DNA from: an uncultured Fluviicola sp.
GTDB taxonomy: Bacteria > Bacteroidota > Bacteroidia > Flavobacteriales > Crocinitomicaceae
Assembly: GCF_946478805.1 (NCBI RefSeq)
Contig: NZ_CAMLDC010000008.1
Location: forward strand, 123,510 to 187,509
Reading direction: 5' to 3'
DNA: 64,000 nt
The notes below the pieces were generated by a model. That model made no database searches, was not told the DNA's origin, and saw only the letters and a list, made by a program, of their open reading frames with translations. Shown one piece after another: positions 34,888-43,325 of this stretch. Every line of letters starts with the position of its first letter. The stretch's first letter is position 1. The position numbers and the translations under genes were made by a program.

Positions 34888-36217
34888 ATTCTATTTTATC
34901 CTTTGTTCGATTAATCCATTTTAAATAAGTGAATGAACCCAGACCCATCGTGATGAAATAGACATATTCAACCAACCAAACCCATTGAATGGGCCAATCC
35001 CATACTTTGATGAAAAGATAAGCAGAAATGATGTACAAAGTAGTCGATAGACATTCCACCAGGAAGGTGATCCTTGTTTTTCCGATCCCACTGATGGTTT
35101 GAAAATAAACACTGCCAATACCGTAAATCAAGATGGAACCGCTTACAACACGAAGGATTTGTGCACTTTTCCGTACATGTTCCGCGTGATCTGAAACCAA
35201 TCTGATCAATGCTTCCGGATAAATAATTGCTCCATGGAAGGTCAGGATCAGAAAACTGACCGTTAAAAGCTGTATTCTTCGTTGTATGGTCGGAAGCTGG
35301 TGAAACTGTTTTGCTCCGAAGTATTGCGCGATATAAGTTTTTGTTGCGGCGGCAAATCCCCAAATCGGGATGAAAGCCAGGAAATAAACGTACCGGATAT
35401 TCAATGAAACAGTCAGATTGTCGCCGCCCATCTGTTCTATCCAGATGAAAAAGATCGTCCAGATAGAAAGTGCCACCATTCCCTGGAATAAGAGCGGGAC
35501 ACCGATAACCAGGTTTTCTTTTAACTGCAATTTGCTGACCAGGCTTTCCTTCCAGATAGGATATTGTTTTCTCAATTTTCCACCAATCAAGGTAGACAGG
35601 AGGAACAACATGGCTAAAAATTCTGCTGCAGTGGACGCAATTGCCGCGCCTTCCAATCCCAACCTCGGAAAAGGACCAATCCCAAAAACCAGGGAGTAAT
35701 CCAAAATAATATTGGATACTGCTGCTATCAGGGAAGCAATAAGCACCAACGTGGTTTTTCCGACAGCCAGGTAAGACGCCTGGATACTGATGGTAATGGT
35801 TGCTGCCCAAAATGAGTAACTTCTGATTTCGAGAAACGATTGTTCTGCTTGAGCGAGTTCCCGGTTTGTAACCATGTATCCCATAAGTGATGGCATGCAA
35901 AGCTGAACCAGGATTGTCAATATAGTAGCTGCAAAGAGTAAGATGACAAAGTTTGATTGAAATACAGCTGCAAATCCTTTGGTGTTCTTTTCTCCGACTT
36001 TTTGAGCCATTGCGATTTGCGCGCCATCACCAAGTCCGATGAAAACCATATACATGGTAATATACCACAAACCGGCACTTCCCGAAGCATCGTAAGCCAG
36101 TTTACTGAACCTGCTTAAGAATGCTGCATCGGTAATGGAAATAACGGATTGAATGAATCCACTTAACATCATTGGTAGAGCAACCGTAAGAATGCTCTTA
36201 TATCGGATATCTAACAT
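34880..36217 (-). CDS. MATE family efflux transporter
   Basis: 445 residues with about 12 membrane segments in two similar halves, as in the MATE fold. Family-like pieces are SILTVALPMMLSGFIQSVIS at the start, YMVFIGLGDGAQIAMAQKVG in helix 2-3 and SRLGLEGAAIASTAAEFLAM-like text at mid protein (FPRLGLEGAAIASTAAEF). MATE proteins export cationic drugs or metabolites using a sodium or proton gradient. The start codon overlaps the RlmI-like stop (TAATG) and the end overlaps fmt, so the three genes are one unit. Confidence 0.85.
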   Translation of the reverse strand: MLDIRYKSILTVALPMMLSGFIQSVISITDAAFLSRFSKLAYDASGSAGLWYITMYMVFIGLGDGAQIAMAQKVGEKNTKGFAAVFQSNFVILLFAATILTILVQLCMPSLMGYMVTNRELAQAEQSFLEIRSYSFWAATITISIQASYLAVGKTTLVLIASLIAAVSNIILDYSLVFGIGPFPRLGLEGAAIASTAAEFLAMLFLLSTLIGGKLRKQYPIWKESLVSKLQLKENLVIGVPLLFQGMVALSIWTIFFIWIEQMGGDNLTVSLNIRYVYFLAFIPIWGFAAATKTYIAQYFGAKQFHQLPTIQRRIQLLTVSFLILTFHGAIIYPEALIRLVSDHAEHVRKSAQILRVVSGSILIYGIGSVYFQTISGIGKTRITFLVECLSTTLYIISAYLFIKVWDWPIQWVWLVEYVYFITMGLGSFTYLKWINRTKDKIEYG

Positions 36218-37386
36218 TAAATAATCTGTAAAAGCAATCCTTTCAGGTATTCACCTTCCGGATGGAAAGCATTAATCGGGTGATCTGCAGGTTGGTGCAA
36301 TTGTTCAAGGATTTTCACCGTTCTTCCGGACTCAATTGCTGCAGCAATAATGGTATTGGTAAACAATTGTTTGTCCACAACTTGAGAACAGCTGTAAGTC
36401 ATCAACAGTCCTCCCGGGCGGATGTGTTGAATAGCCATTGCATTCAGCCTTTTGTATCCTTGCACTGCCTGGTGTCTTTTGTCGCGGTGTTTAGCAAATG
36501 CCGGCGGATCCAGGATAATAATATCGTATTCTTCCCCTGTTTCACGGATGAAGTTCATTGCATCAGCGACAATCGATCGGTGATTTTTGAAGTCGTTCAA
36601 TTCAATATTTGCATCCGTCAGTTCGATTGCTTTTTTTGAACTGTCCAACGAATGCACTTCTTTTGCACCTTCTTTCAATGCAGCCAAGCTGAATCCTCCC
36701 GAATAACAGAAGGTGTTCAATATCTTCGCTCCTTCGGCATATTTTGCCAATAAAGCCCTGTTTTCACGCTGATCGATGAAGAAACCTGTTTTCTGGCCTG
36801 TAATCCAATCCAATTGGTATTTCACTCCGTTTTCCAATGCAATGTGAGGAGTTTCACAGCTTCCGAATAGATAACCATCTTCAACCGGCACGCGACCTGG
36901 AAGAGTTTCTTTGGATTTATTGTAAACCGCCTTCAAATCGTCTCCCAAAGCATGAATCAATGCATTCTTGATCAGATCAATTTGGAGGTACATTCCCAAA
37001 CTGTGACATTGGATTACTGCAACACCTCCATAATAGTCAATTACCAATCCGGGTAATTCGTCTCCTTCACCATGAACCAATCTGCAAATCGAATTGTCTT
37101 CTCTGAAAAGGTGCAATTTCCTGCGTAAATCAACCGCATCGGAAATACGTTTATTGAAAAACGCCTGATCGATCAAGTCATTGTTGAACGTCAGGATACG
37201 AACTGCAATGGAACCGTGTTGGAAATGCCCTTTCGCAATTTCATTGTTCCGTGAATCCAAAACAGCCACTACTTCACCATCTTCAATCGTTTTTGGCATC
37301 TCTTTCAAGGCACCGGAAAAAATCCACGGATGTCTTCTTTCCATAGATTGTGTTTTGTGCGGAAGTAATTGAACGTTGGGGTACAT
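36217..37386 (-). CDS. RlmI-like class I SAM-dependent rRNA methyltransferase with PUA domain
   Basis: About 389 residues from the ATG at 37386. The preceding in-frame codons fall in a repeat and promoter, so they were dropped. An N-terminal PUA region (QSMERRHPWIFSGALKEMP) is followed by GEGDELPGLVIDYYGGVAV, then the Rossmann motif ILNTFCYSGGFSLAAL, and IIILDPPAFAKHRDKRHQ and MTYSCSQVVDKQ. This layout is that of RlmI, which makes m5C1962 in 23S rRNA. An RlmI-related enzyme of different position specificity is possible. Confidence 0.88.
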   Translation of the reverse strand: MYPNVQLLPHKTQSMERRHPWIFSGALKEMPKTIEDGEVVAVLDSRNNEIAKGHFQHGSIAVRILTFNNDLIDQAFFNKRISDAVDLRRKLHLFREDNSICRLVHGEGDELPGLVIDYYGGVAVIQCHSLGMYLQIDLIKNALIHALGDDLKAVYNKSKETLPGRVPVEDGYLFGSCETPHIALENGVKYQLDWITGQKTGFFIDQRENRALLAKYAEGAKILNTFCYSGGFSLAALKEGAKEVHSLDSSKKAIELTDANIELNDFKNHRSIVADAMNFIRETGEEYDIIILDPPAFAKHRDKRHQAVQGYKRLNAMAIQHIRPGGLLMTYSCSQVVDKQLFTNTIIAAAIESGRTVKILEQLHQPADHPINAFHPEGEYLKGLLLQII

Positions 37387-37401
37387 ATCACGAATTTTGT
37401 G

Positions 37402-37409
37402 CAAAGATA
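37402..37409 (-). promoter_or_regulatory. -7 promoter box TATCTTTG of the RlmI-like gene
   Basis: Exact TAnnTTTG on the minus strand, 15 nt before the ATG at 37386. The upstream -33 region lies in the left arm of the inverted repeat at 37412-37509. Confidence 0.6.
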
Positions 37410-37411
37410 GT

Positions 37412-37509
37412 CTAAATTGAAAATTGAGAATTGAAAAGTTGGAAGAGAAGGAGGAATTGACGTCAGGAATCAAAACCTTTTCAATTATCCATTCTACATT
37501 TTCAATTAG
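37412..37509. repeat. Dispersed inverted repeat, TTGAAAAT family, copy 1
   Basis: Left arm ctaaattgaaaattgagaat (37412-37437) and right arm ttttcaattatccattctac...ttttcaattag (37478-37509) are imperfect inverted copies. Each arm is followed outward by an identical TATCTTTG promoter box, giving a symmetrical divergent promoter. A close copy is at 62943-63027. Confidence 0.7.
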
Positions 37510-37512
37510 TCG

Positions 37513-37520
37513 TATCTTTG
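37513..37520 (+). promoter_or_regulatory. -7 promoter box TATCTTTG of the 37544-40536 operon
   Basis: Exact TAnnTTTG on the plus strand, 23 nt before the ATG at 37544. Its -33 region lies in the right arm of the repeat. Confidence 0.6.
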
Positions 37521-37543
37521 TATCCTATCTCATAAAAAGAAAA

Positions 37544-37963
37544 ATGTCGTACTCAATTCAAGTGTTTCTAAAAAACAATTCTTTTTCAGAAGAATATGCT
37601 CAAGAGAAGCATGATGGAAAAGATTCACCTGAAAACATTCGTTATGAATGGGAAGATGAATTTCGTTTAACTGATTCTTCAGATGTATTGGAGATTGTGC
37701 GTGACCAGCCTTTTATTCTTGCCGGAGAAATCGGAGATGGCAAATCTTTCCATTATGAGATACAGGATGTCATTCAATTCATCTTTCATGGTGAAAATGG
37801 AGCAACGGCAATTGTTTTTTCTGAAAAATGCCTGGATGAATACCTTATCGACCACGATCATCAAAAATTGAAAGTTTATTTGAATGATGACGAGGTGGTG
37901 GAGAATCCGGTACCTGGAGTTTATATCGTGCTAAGCGCATTTCCAAAGGAATTAAGAAACTGA
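37544..37963 (+). CDS. Conserved-looking hypothetical protein upstream of an ABC ATPase
   Basis: 139 residues from the ATG at 37544. A longer in-frame frame exists but begins in a repeat and before the promoter. I do not recognise the family. No signal peptide or membrane segment is seen; the protein is acidic, with many Asp and Glu residues (KHDGKDSPENIRYEWEDEF). Its stop overlaps the start of the ABC ATPase (TGATG), so it is probably made with it. Confidence 0.6.
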   Translation: MSYSIQVFLKNNSFSEEYAQEKHDGKDSPENIRYEWEDEFRLTDSSDVLEIVRDQPFILAGEIGDGKSFHYEIQDVIQFIFHGENGATAIVFSEKCLDEYLIDHDHQKLKVYLNDDEVVENPVPGVYIVLSAFPKELRN

Positions 37964-38901
37964 TGCTTTCAATCAGGCAAATCTATTTTTCATACAACGA
38001 ACAAAGGAAGGTTTTAGAAGGCGTTTCCATTGACCTGAAACCGGGTGAGATTTTCGGAATTGTCGGTGCGAGTGGAGGAGGAAAATCCACCTTGCTTAAA
38101 ATCACTGCCGGATTATTGGATGCTTCCAAAGGAACTGTTTATTGGAATAACGAGCGGGTGAAAGGCCCAAGTGAACGATTGATTCCGGGACATCCTGAAA
38201 TTCAATTGGTCAACCAGGATTTTAACCTGGATCTTTTCCATACGGTTAAAGAAAATGTTTTGGTAAAAATTCTTCATCTGCCAGAAAAGGACCGCATCCG
38301 TTTTTGTTATGAATTACTTGATTTGGTGGAATTGAAACCGTTGGAAAGTCAGCAGGCCCGACATCTTTCAGGAGGAGAACAGCAGCGCTTATCAATTGCG
38401 AGAGCTTTAGCCTTGGAATCGGAGGTCTTACTTCTCGACGAACCTTTTTCACACCTGGATGCTCATTTAAGGTCGAAGATCGGAGCTTATATCAAACAAC
38501 TGGTCGAAATCCGGAACACGATTTGCCTGTTGGTTTCACACGAAGGAGACGAAGTAATGCAATGGTGTGAACGGATTGCCTTTTTGAACAAAGGGAAATT
38601 TAGCAGGATAGATACGCCTCAAGCTTTCTATTTCAAACCATCTAATTTCAATGAAGGAGCTTATTTCGGAGAATTAAATGAACTGAAAGACGGAAAAACT
38701 AAAATTTTATTTCGACCTTGTGAGTATAAAGTGGTGAAAAAAGACGGAATTGAATTGGAATTCACCGACTCCGTTTTCTTCGGCGCGTACTGGAAGTCTT
38801 TTTTCAAAACAAAAAACAAGGAAACAATTATCTTGCATGCCGATAAACCGCTAAAAAAAGTAAAACGTATTGAACTCAAAAGTAAAAGTGCCAAAGCTTA
38901 G
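37963..38901 (+). CDS. Orphan ABC ATPase with C-terminal TOBE-like extension
   Basis: 312 residues. Walker A is VGASGGGKSTLLKI, Q-loop QLVNQDFNLDLF, signature HLSGGEQQRLSIARALALES, Walker B LLLDEPFSHLD and the switch His in VSHEGDEV. About 75 residues follow (GELNELKDGKTKILFRPCEY and so on) like the TOBE domain of importer ATPases such as PotA or FbpC. No permease or binding protein is encoded nearby; the next product is a YihY-type membrane protein whose start overlaps this gene's end. The substrate is unknown. Confidence 0.85.
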   Translation: MLSIRQIYFSYNEQRKVLEGVSIDLKPGEIFGIVGASGGGKSTLLKITAGLLDASKGTVYWNNERVKGPSERLIPGHPEIQLVNQDFNLDLFHTVKENVLVKILHLPEKDRIRFCYELLDLVELKPLESQQARHLSGGEQQRLSIARALALESEVLLLDEPFSHLDAHLRSKIGAYIKQLVEIRNTICLLVSHEGDEVMQWCERIAFLNKGKFSRIDTPQAFYFKPSNFNEGAYFGELNELKDGKTKILFRPCEYKVVKKDGIELEFTDSVFFGAYWKSFFKTKNKETIILHADKPLKKVKRIELKSKSAKA

Positions 38902-39805
38902 TTGGAAAGAAGTTCTACAGCTTTTTAAAAGAACCTTTGTCGAATTTTTCCAGGAAAATTCATTCTTCCACGGCGCCGCGTTGGCGTATTATGCTGTTTT
39001 TGCGATTATCCCGATCATCTATCTTGCTTTGATCAGTTTTGGAAAGATCATGGGACAAGAGGCGATTCTGCGTTTGATTAAAGAATTGTTGGAAGTGCAC
39101 ATCGGATTAAAAGACAGTTCGGGAATTCTATCCTTTTTGTCTGAGGTACATTTTGAAAAGAGCAGTATGATTCTCAATATTATCGGAATAGTAGCTTTGA
39201 TGTTTTCAAGTTCTGCCTTGATTTCTTCCCTTCGTCTGAGCATCAATGAATTTTATGATATCCATGTGAAAATTGATGATCGCAAGACCAAGATTTTCCA
39301 TACCGTCTTCACAAAGCTGGTTTCCGTTTTCATGCTGGCTGTATTCGGTGTTTCCATTGTTTTACTTTATACAGCTGAAACCATTTTCATGTCCATAAGC
39401 GGGAAGTTATACGATTCGCTGCATTTACATCAACAATGGATCATGAATACCTTGGAGCATTTGGTGGCTATCGGGATCAATACCATCTTATTTGCGTTGG
39501 TCTATAAGTTCCTTCATGATGGAAAAGTGGTATGGAAACTTGCCTTTTCGGGAGGATTGTTAACTGCGTGTTTGTTGTATGTGGGACAGATCGGATTGAA
39601 GTTCTACTTCACAAAGTACTTCTTCGGAAGTCAGATGGGAATTGCCGGAACCTTGCTGATTTTCCTGGCCTGGATGTATTATTCTTCTCAAATCATTTTT
39701 CTCGGAGCGAAATTCATCAAGGTCTATTCCGAATTGATCGGAAGACCGATTACGTTTGAAGTGCATAAGCTGCTCCAGAATATGCAACAAAGAAGGAAGG
39801 GATGA
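38870..39805 (+). CDS. YihY/BrkB-family membrane protein with non-ATG start
   Basis: About 311 residues, 5-6 membrane segments (for example HGAALAYYAVFAIIPIIYLAL, ASRLS-type loop ALISSLRLSINEFYDI, KLVSVFMLAVFGVSIVLLY). The YihY/BrkB (UPF0761) signature FFHGAALAYYAVFAIIP is clear. There is no in-frame ATG before the conserved start; TTG at 38870 or GTG at 38888 must be used, and both overlap the ABC ATPase gene. Some members have been described as RNase BN, but that assignment is now considered wrong; the true role is open. Confidence 0.82.
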   Translation: MNSKVKVPKLSWKEVLQLFKRTFVEFFQENSFFHGAALAYYAVFAIIPIIYLALISFGKIMGQEAILRLIKELLEVHIGLKDSSGILSFLSEVHFEKSSMILNIIGIVALMFSSSALISSLRLSINEFYDIHVKIDDRKTKIFHTVFTKLVSVFMLAVFGVSIVLLYTAETIFMSISGKLYDSLHLHQQWIMNTLEHLVAIGINTILFALVYKFLHDGKVVWKLAFSGGLLTACLLYVGQIGLKFYFTKYFFGSQMGIAGTLLIFLAWMYYSSQIIFLGAKFIKVYSELIGRPITFEVHKLLQNMQQRRKG

Positions 39806-40536
39806 TTGGATCAGTGACCGATAAATTGAAACTGATAATCCTTTTGACTTATGGAATTTCATTTATTGGGTGTGTCCCGAATCCAAGTAAAGTCAAGAAA
39901 ATAGTTGAATTAACAGAGCACCAAAAATTTCAAGACAAGTACGAATTGGTGTTTAAAAAATGTTCTGATCTAAAAAACACTGATTTGACATTTGTCGGAT
40001 TGTCTGAAAAACCCACGATAACGATTTATTTGGATTTGAAACCTGAATCTGAAAACACGGATTGGCAGGAGTTACTTTTGTGTTTTCAGAAAAAACTTCC
40101 CGAAATGGGATTGAAATATCAGGCCATAGTTATCAGCGATGGCAGAGGCCCTGATTTTCAGTATTCACCTAAATGTGTCGAGAGGTATAATAAAGCGTTC
40201 AGATTATTCAATCAGAATCTGAAGCAAATCAAAGAGAACCGGATAGATGACTTGTTTACCACTATGAATTATACACGTGTAAAAATTGAATCAATTATCG
40301 AATTGTTTAATTATATCAAGGTGAATAATTTGGAGAATGCGGAACTCGTAGCTTATCCGTCGGATGAAATTTTCGGAGATGACAGAACTGTTTTTAAGTT
40401 GGAAACTTCAAAAAATACAATCTTGTACTTTTCGTATGTGATGCGTAAAGAACACGTTTATTTAACTTCAATTGATCTGAATAATATACCAAATTCAATA
40501 AATATTTCAGATTTTCTTGGAAAGATTAAAAAGTAA
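39802..40536 (+). CDS. Hypothetical lipoprotein
   Basis: 244 residues with a lipoprotein-type start (KLIILLTYGISFIGCVPNPS, lipobox FIGC). The stop of the YihY gene overlaps its start by 4 bases (ATGA), so it completes the run begun at 37544. A recognisable family is not apparent. The body contains many Lys and Asp residues and two modestly conserved-looking Cys residues beyond the lipobox one (KKCSDLKN, LLLCFQKK). It is likely anchored at the periplasmic side. Confidence 0.6.
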   Translation: MIGSVTDKLKLIILLTYGISFIGCVPNPSKVKKIVELTEHQKFQDKYELVFKKCSDLKNTDLTFVGLSEKPTITIYLDLKPESENTDWQELLLCFQKKLPEMGLKYQAIVISDGRGPDFQYSPKCVERYNKAFRLFNQNLKQIKENRIDDLFTTMNYTRVKIESIIELFNYIKVNNLENAELVAYPSDEIFGDDRTVFKLETSKNTILYFSYVMRKEHVYLTSIDLNNIPNSINISDFLGKIKK

Positions 40537-40547
40537 TCATATTTTTG
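40517..40547 (+). promoter_or_regulatory. Promoter TTG-N20-TATTTTTG of the XRE-S24 gene
   Basis: TTG at 40517-40519, then 20 nt, then TATTTTTG at 40540-40547; 17 nt lie before the ATG at 40565. It agrees with the Bacteroidetes -33/-7 pattern and partly lies in the preceding coding end. Confidence 0.6.
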
Positions 40548-40564
40548 ATTAAAATTTGGTCATT

Positions 40565-41386
40565 ATGAAACTTGGAAATAATCTAAAGCTCGTTCGCAAA
40601 AGCAAGAAGAAATCACAGGAAGAAGTTGCTTCTGATTTAGGTTTAACACGCAGTAGTTATTCCGGTTATGAGAATGAGATTGCAGAGCCTGGAATCGATA
40701 CGTTGATTGCACTGAGCAATTATTACGCTGTGCCGATAGATGCCTTGTTGACCAAAGATTTCACCACTTTTACGGAAAGTGACTGGACTACGATCAGCTC
40801 CGGATTGTATGCGGATATCAATGGAAAGAACCTACGTGTTTTAACTTCAGTGGTGGATGCGGAAGACAATGAGATGATCGAATTGATCCCGCAGCAGGCA
40901 CGTGCCGGTTATACGACCGGTTACGCAGACCCTGATTATTTAAAAGTTCTTCCCACATTCAGCTTGCCATTCCTGTCGAAGGATAGAAAATACCGTTCTT
41001 TCCCAATTGTCGGTGATTCAATGCCACCGGTAGAAGAAGGATCCTTTGTTGTTGCCGAATACATCCAGAATTGGGGAAGTGTCCGAAATGGAACACCTTG
41101 TATTGTCGTGACAAAAGACGATGGAATTGTATTTAAGATTGTAAACAACTTTATCGAATCCCAGCAGTCGTTCGAATTATGTTCTACAAATCCGCTGTAT
41201 TTGCCTTATTACGTAAACGTGAATGAGATTGTCGAAATGTGGAAATTTGTAAACTACATTTCACCGAGTTTGCCTGAAATGCGTATTGATGATTCGCTGC
41301 TTACCAGAAGTATACAGGATTTACAACGCGAAATCATGGATTTGAAACGAACGGTTAACGGGGGAGCGAAAAACGTTGCGCATTAA
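40565..41386 (+). CDS. XRE-family regulator with S24 (LexA/CI-like) peptidase domain
   Basis: 273 residues from the ATG at 40565. Residues 1-65 are an XRE helix-turn-helix (NNLKLVRKSKKKSQEEVASD, GLTRSSYSGYEN). Residues 108-235 are an S24 domain with VGDSMPPVEEGSFVVAEY (S152) and IVFKIVNN (K191). An Ala-Gly pair, RAGY (A114-G115), stands 38 residues before S152, and S152 stands 39 before K191, close to the LexA distances (35 and 37). This would allow self-cleavage in response to DNA damage. A C-terminal stretch (DLQREIMDLKRTVN) looks coiled-coil. The end overlaps convergent recQ by 32 bp. Confidence 0.85.
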   Translation: MKLGNNLKLVRKSKKKSQEEVASDLGLTRSSYSGYENEIAEPGIDTLIALSNYYAVPIDALLTKDFTTFTESDWTTISSGLYADINGKNLRVLTSVVDAEDNEMIELIPQQARAGYTTGYADPDYLKVLPTFSLPFLSKDRKYRSFPIVGDSMPPVEEGSFVVAEYIQNWGSVRNGTPCIVVTKDDGIVFKIVNNFIESQQSFELCSTNPLYLPYYVNVNEIVEMWKFVNYISPSLPEMRIDDSLLTRSIQDLQREIMDLKRTVNGGAKNVAH

Positions 41387-43247
41387 AAACAATACGCTCT
41401 TCGTTGATGAGTTCTTTGAGTGTTGATTTTATTTTCGCTGAGAAGGAAGTATCGAATTCGGTAATCAGTTCAGCTAAAGTCATCGGTTTCTGTTGCAAGA
41501 GTGCAATCAGTTCCAACTCGATTCGCGGATGTTTTTCAAGCAAATTCTGCTCCAAACAGTAATCGCATTTCCCGCAGGGTGCACTTTTTTGCCCGAAATA
41601 AGAAATGATGAATTGCGGTCGGCAATGTTTTTCTTCAAGAAATTTCTTCATCACGTTCATCCGTTCCAAAGCGCGTTCTTTCCTGAAATGATAGACTTCT
41701 GCTTTCAATTCCACATAATCATCCGGGAATCGTTCGTGAAGGAAAGTGACCATCGGTAAATCCGTTCGCCAAGTGATGTCGATGAGCCCGTGTTCTTCCA
41801 GATATTTCAACTGACGTTCCAATTCCTTGTCGGATATTTTCAATTTCTGACAAGCGTCTGCTTCATCCAATTCGCAAAAGGATTCAAATACATCGCTGTG
41901 ATTTCTGCAAATCCAGGTAATCAATGGATCCAAGACAGGATTTTTCAATTGGAATCCGTAAAGATGCGTATTGTCTATACTGATCTTTATGCGGGAACCT
42001 TTCAATCCCTGTTCCGAGAAAAGGATGCTCCCGTTCATTTCAAGTAGCTTGAATGCAGGATAAACTTCTGTGATATTGAGGTTGAATTTTTTCACAAAAT
42101 CATTGAATTGCAAGACATACGACTCATGTTCTCCCGAGCCGATAGCAATCTTTAGATAATTACATAAAGCTCTGTAAATTAGTTTGATCTTGTCGGTGCT
42201 CGGAAACTGTGCCAATACTCGTTCGGCAATCTCATGGATGTCGGCCGGTTCAACAAAAGCAAAAGTCCGGGATTCATTTCCATCCCGACCGGCTCTTCCT
42301 GCTTCCTGGAAATACGATTCCGGATTATTCGGAACCTCGTAATGTGCCACAAATCGAACATTCGGTTTGTCAATTCCCATTCCAAAAGCATTCGTAGCAA
42401 CCATGATCGGAGTTTTCTCTGAAAGCCAATTCGCCAAAGCAAGACTTCGTTCTTTTCCACTCATACCACCATGATACATATTTGCTTTGATCTTTTGAGT
42501 TTGCAAATAAACCATCACATCTTTCACACTTTTACGTGTTTGGCAATAAACAATCCCTACATCATTCGGATTCTTATGGATCCATTTCGTAATAGCATCC
42601 AGTTTATTCGAAACATGATAGACTTCATAGCTGACATTCGTACGTTCAAAGGGAGCCTCAAACAATTCCGGGTTTTTCAATTTGAGATGTGTCGCAATGT
42701 CTTCTTTCACTTTCGGAGTAGCTGTAGCCGTCACAGCAATGATTGGAACTTCAGGATGGAATTCTCTCAGTTTAGCAATATCCGTATAGGCCGGCCGGAA
42801 ATCATGTCCCCATTCCGAAATACAATGTGCTTCATCAACAACAAACAACCCGATTTCCATTTGTTTTACGCGTTCCTGGAAAAGGCGTGTCTGGATGCGT
42901 TCAGGAGAAATGTACAGAAAGTCCAAACCTCCGAATTTCGCATTATCGAGCAGAATGTCTATTTCACGGAAAGAGAGTCCGCTGGTCAACGCTTTTGCAC
43001 GGATCCCTCTTTTCTGGAGTTGAGTGACCTGGTCTTCCATTAAGGCAATCAGAGGTGAAACAACGATCGTGATTCCTTCACGCGCTATGCCCGGTACCTG
43101 GAAGCAAATTGATTTCCCCCCGCCGGTAGGTAAAAGAGCAATGACGTCCTTACCATAAATCGCAGCATCAACAATCTCTTCCTGTAAAGGTCGAAACTGA
43201 GAATAACCCCAATAGTTGGAAAGAATTTCTTCGCTCTTTTTTGACAT
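41355..43247 (-). CDS. recQ: RecQ family ATP-dependent DNA helicase
   Basis: 630 residues. RecQ unwinds DNA 3' to 5'. Motifs are ALLPTGGGKSICFQVP (Walker A), FVVDEAHCISEWGHDFRP (DEAH box), VTATATPKV, and QEAGRAGRDGNESRTFAF (motif VI). A zinc-binding RQC region has CRPQFIISYFGQ, then CGKCDYCLEQN. A winged-helix end (MTLAELITEFDTSFSAKIKS) follows. No HRDC domain is visible, which fits the shorter forms. Its 3' end overlaps the XRE-S24 gene on the other strand. Confidence 0.94.
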   Translation of the reverse strand: MSKKSEEILSNYWGYSQFRPLQEEIVDAAIYGKDVIALLPTGGGKSICFQVPGIAREGITIVVSPLIALMEDQVTQLQKRGIRAKALTSGLSFREIDILLDNAKFGGLDFLYISPERIQTRLFQERVKQMEIGLFVVDEAHCISEWGHDFRPAYTDIAKLREFHPEVPIIAVTATATPKVKEDIATHLKLKNPELFEAPFERTNVSYEVYHVSNKLDAITKWIHKNPNDVGIVYCQTRKSVKDVMVYLQTQKIKANMYHGGMSGKERSLALANWLSEKTPIMVATNAFGMGIDKPNVRFVAHYEVPNNPESYFQEAGRAGRDGNESRTFAFVEPADIHEIAERVLAQFPSTDKIKLIYRALCNYLKIAIGSGEHESYVLQFNDFVKKFNLNITEVYPAFKLLEMNGSILFSEQGLKGSRIKISIDNTHLYGFQLKNPVLDPLITWICRNHSDVFESFCELDEADACQKLKISDKELERQLKYLEEHGLIDITWRTDLPMVTFLHERFPDDYVELKAEVYHFRKERALERMNVMKKFLEEKHCRPQFIISYFGQKSAPCGKCDYCLEQNLLEKHPRIELELIALLQQKPMTLAELITEFDTSFSAKIKSTLKELINEERIVFNAQRFSLPR

Positions 43248-43325
43248 GTCTTATTTTATGAATATTCAAAATGTTCCAATGTTTCAGCTGTGGCTGATTC
43301 AAGTATTCAGATTGAACGTGTAAAG

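Noticed and set aside
34968..35900. Long 310-codon minus-strand open frame inside the MATE gene
   Set aside because: It is a frame shadow of the MATE gene on the same strand; its product is rich in His, Trp, Arg and Cys and has no membrane or family pattern, while the MATE frame is clear.
43263..43319. Third copy of the GTTCAA-type repeat upstream of recQ
   Set aside because: The arms (ttcaaaatgttccaatgttt and attcagattgaac) are too degenerate to be sure; left out as a feature.
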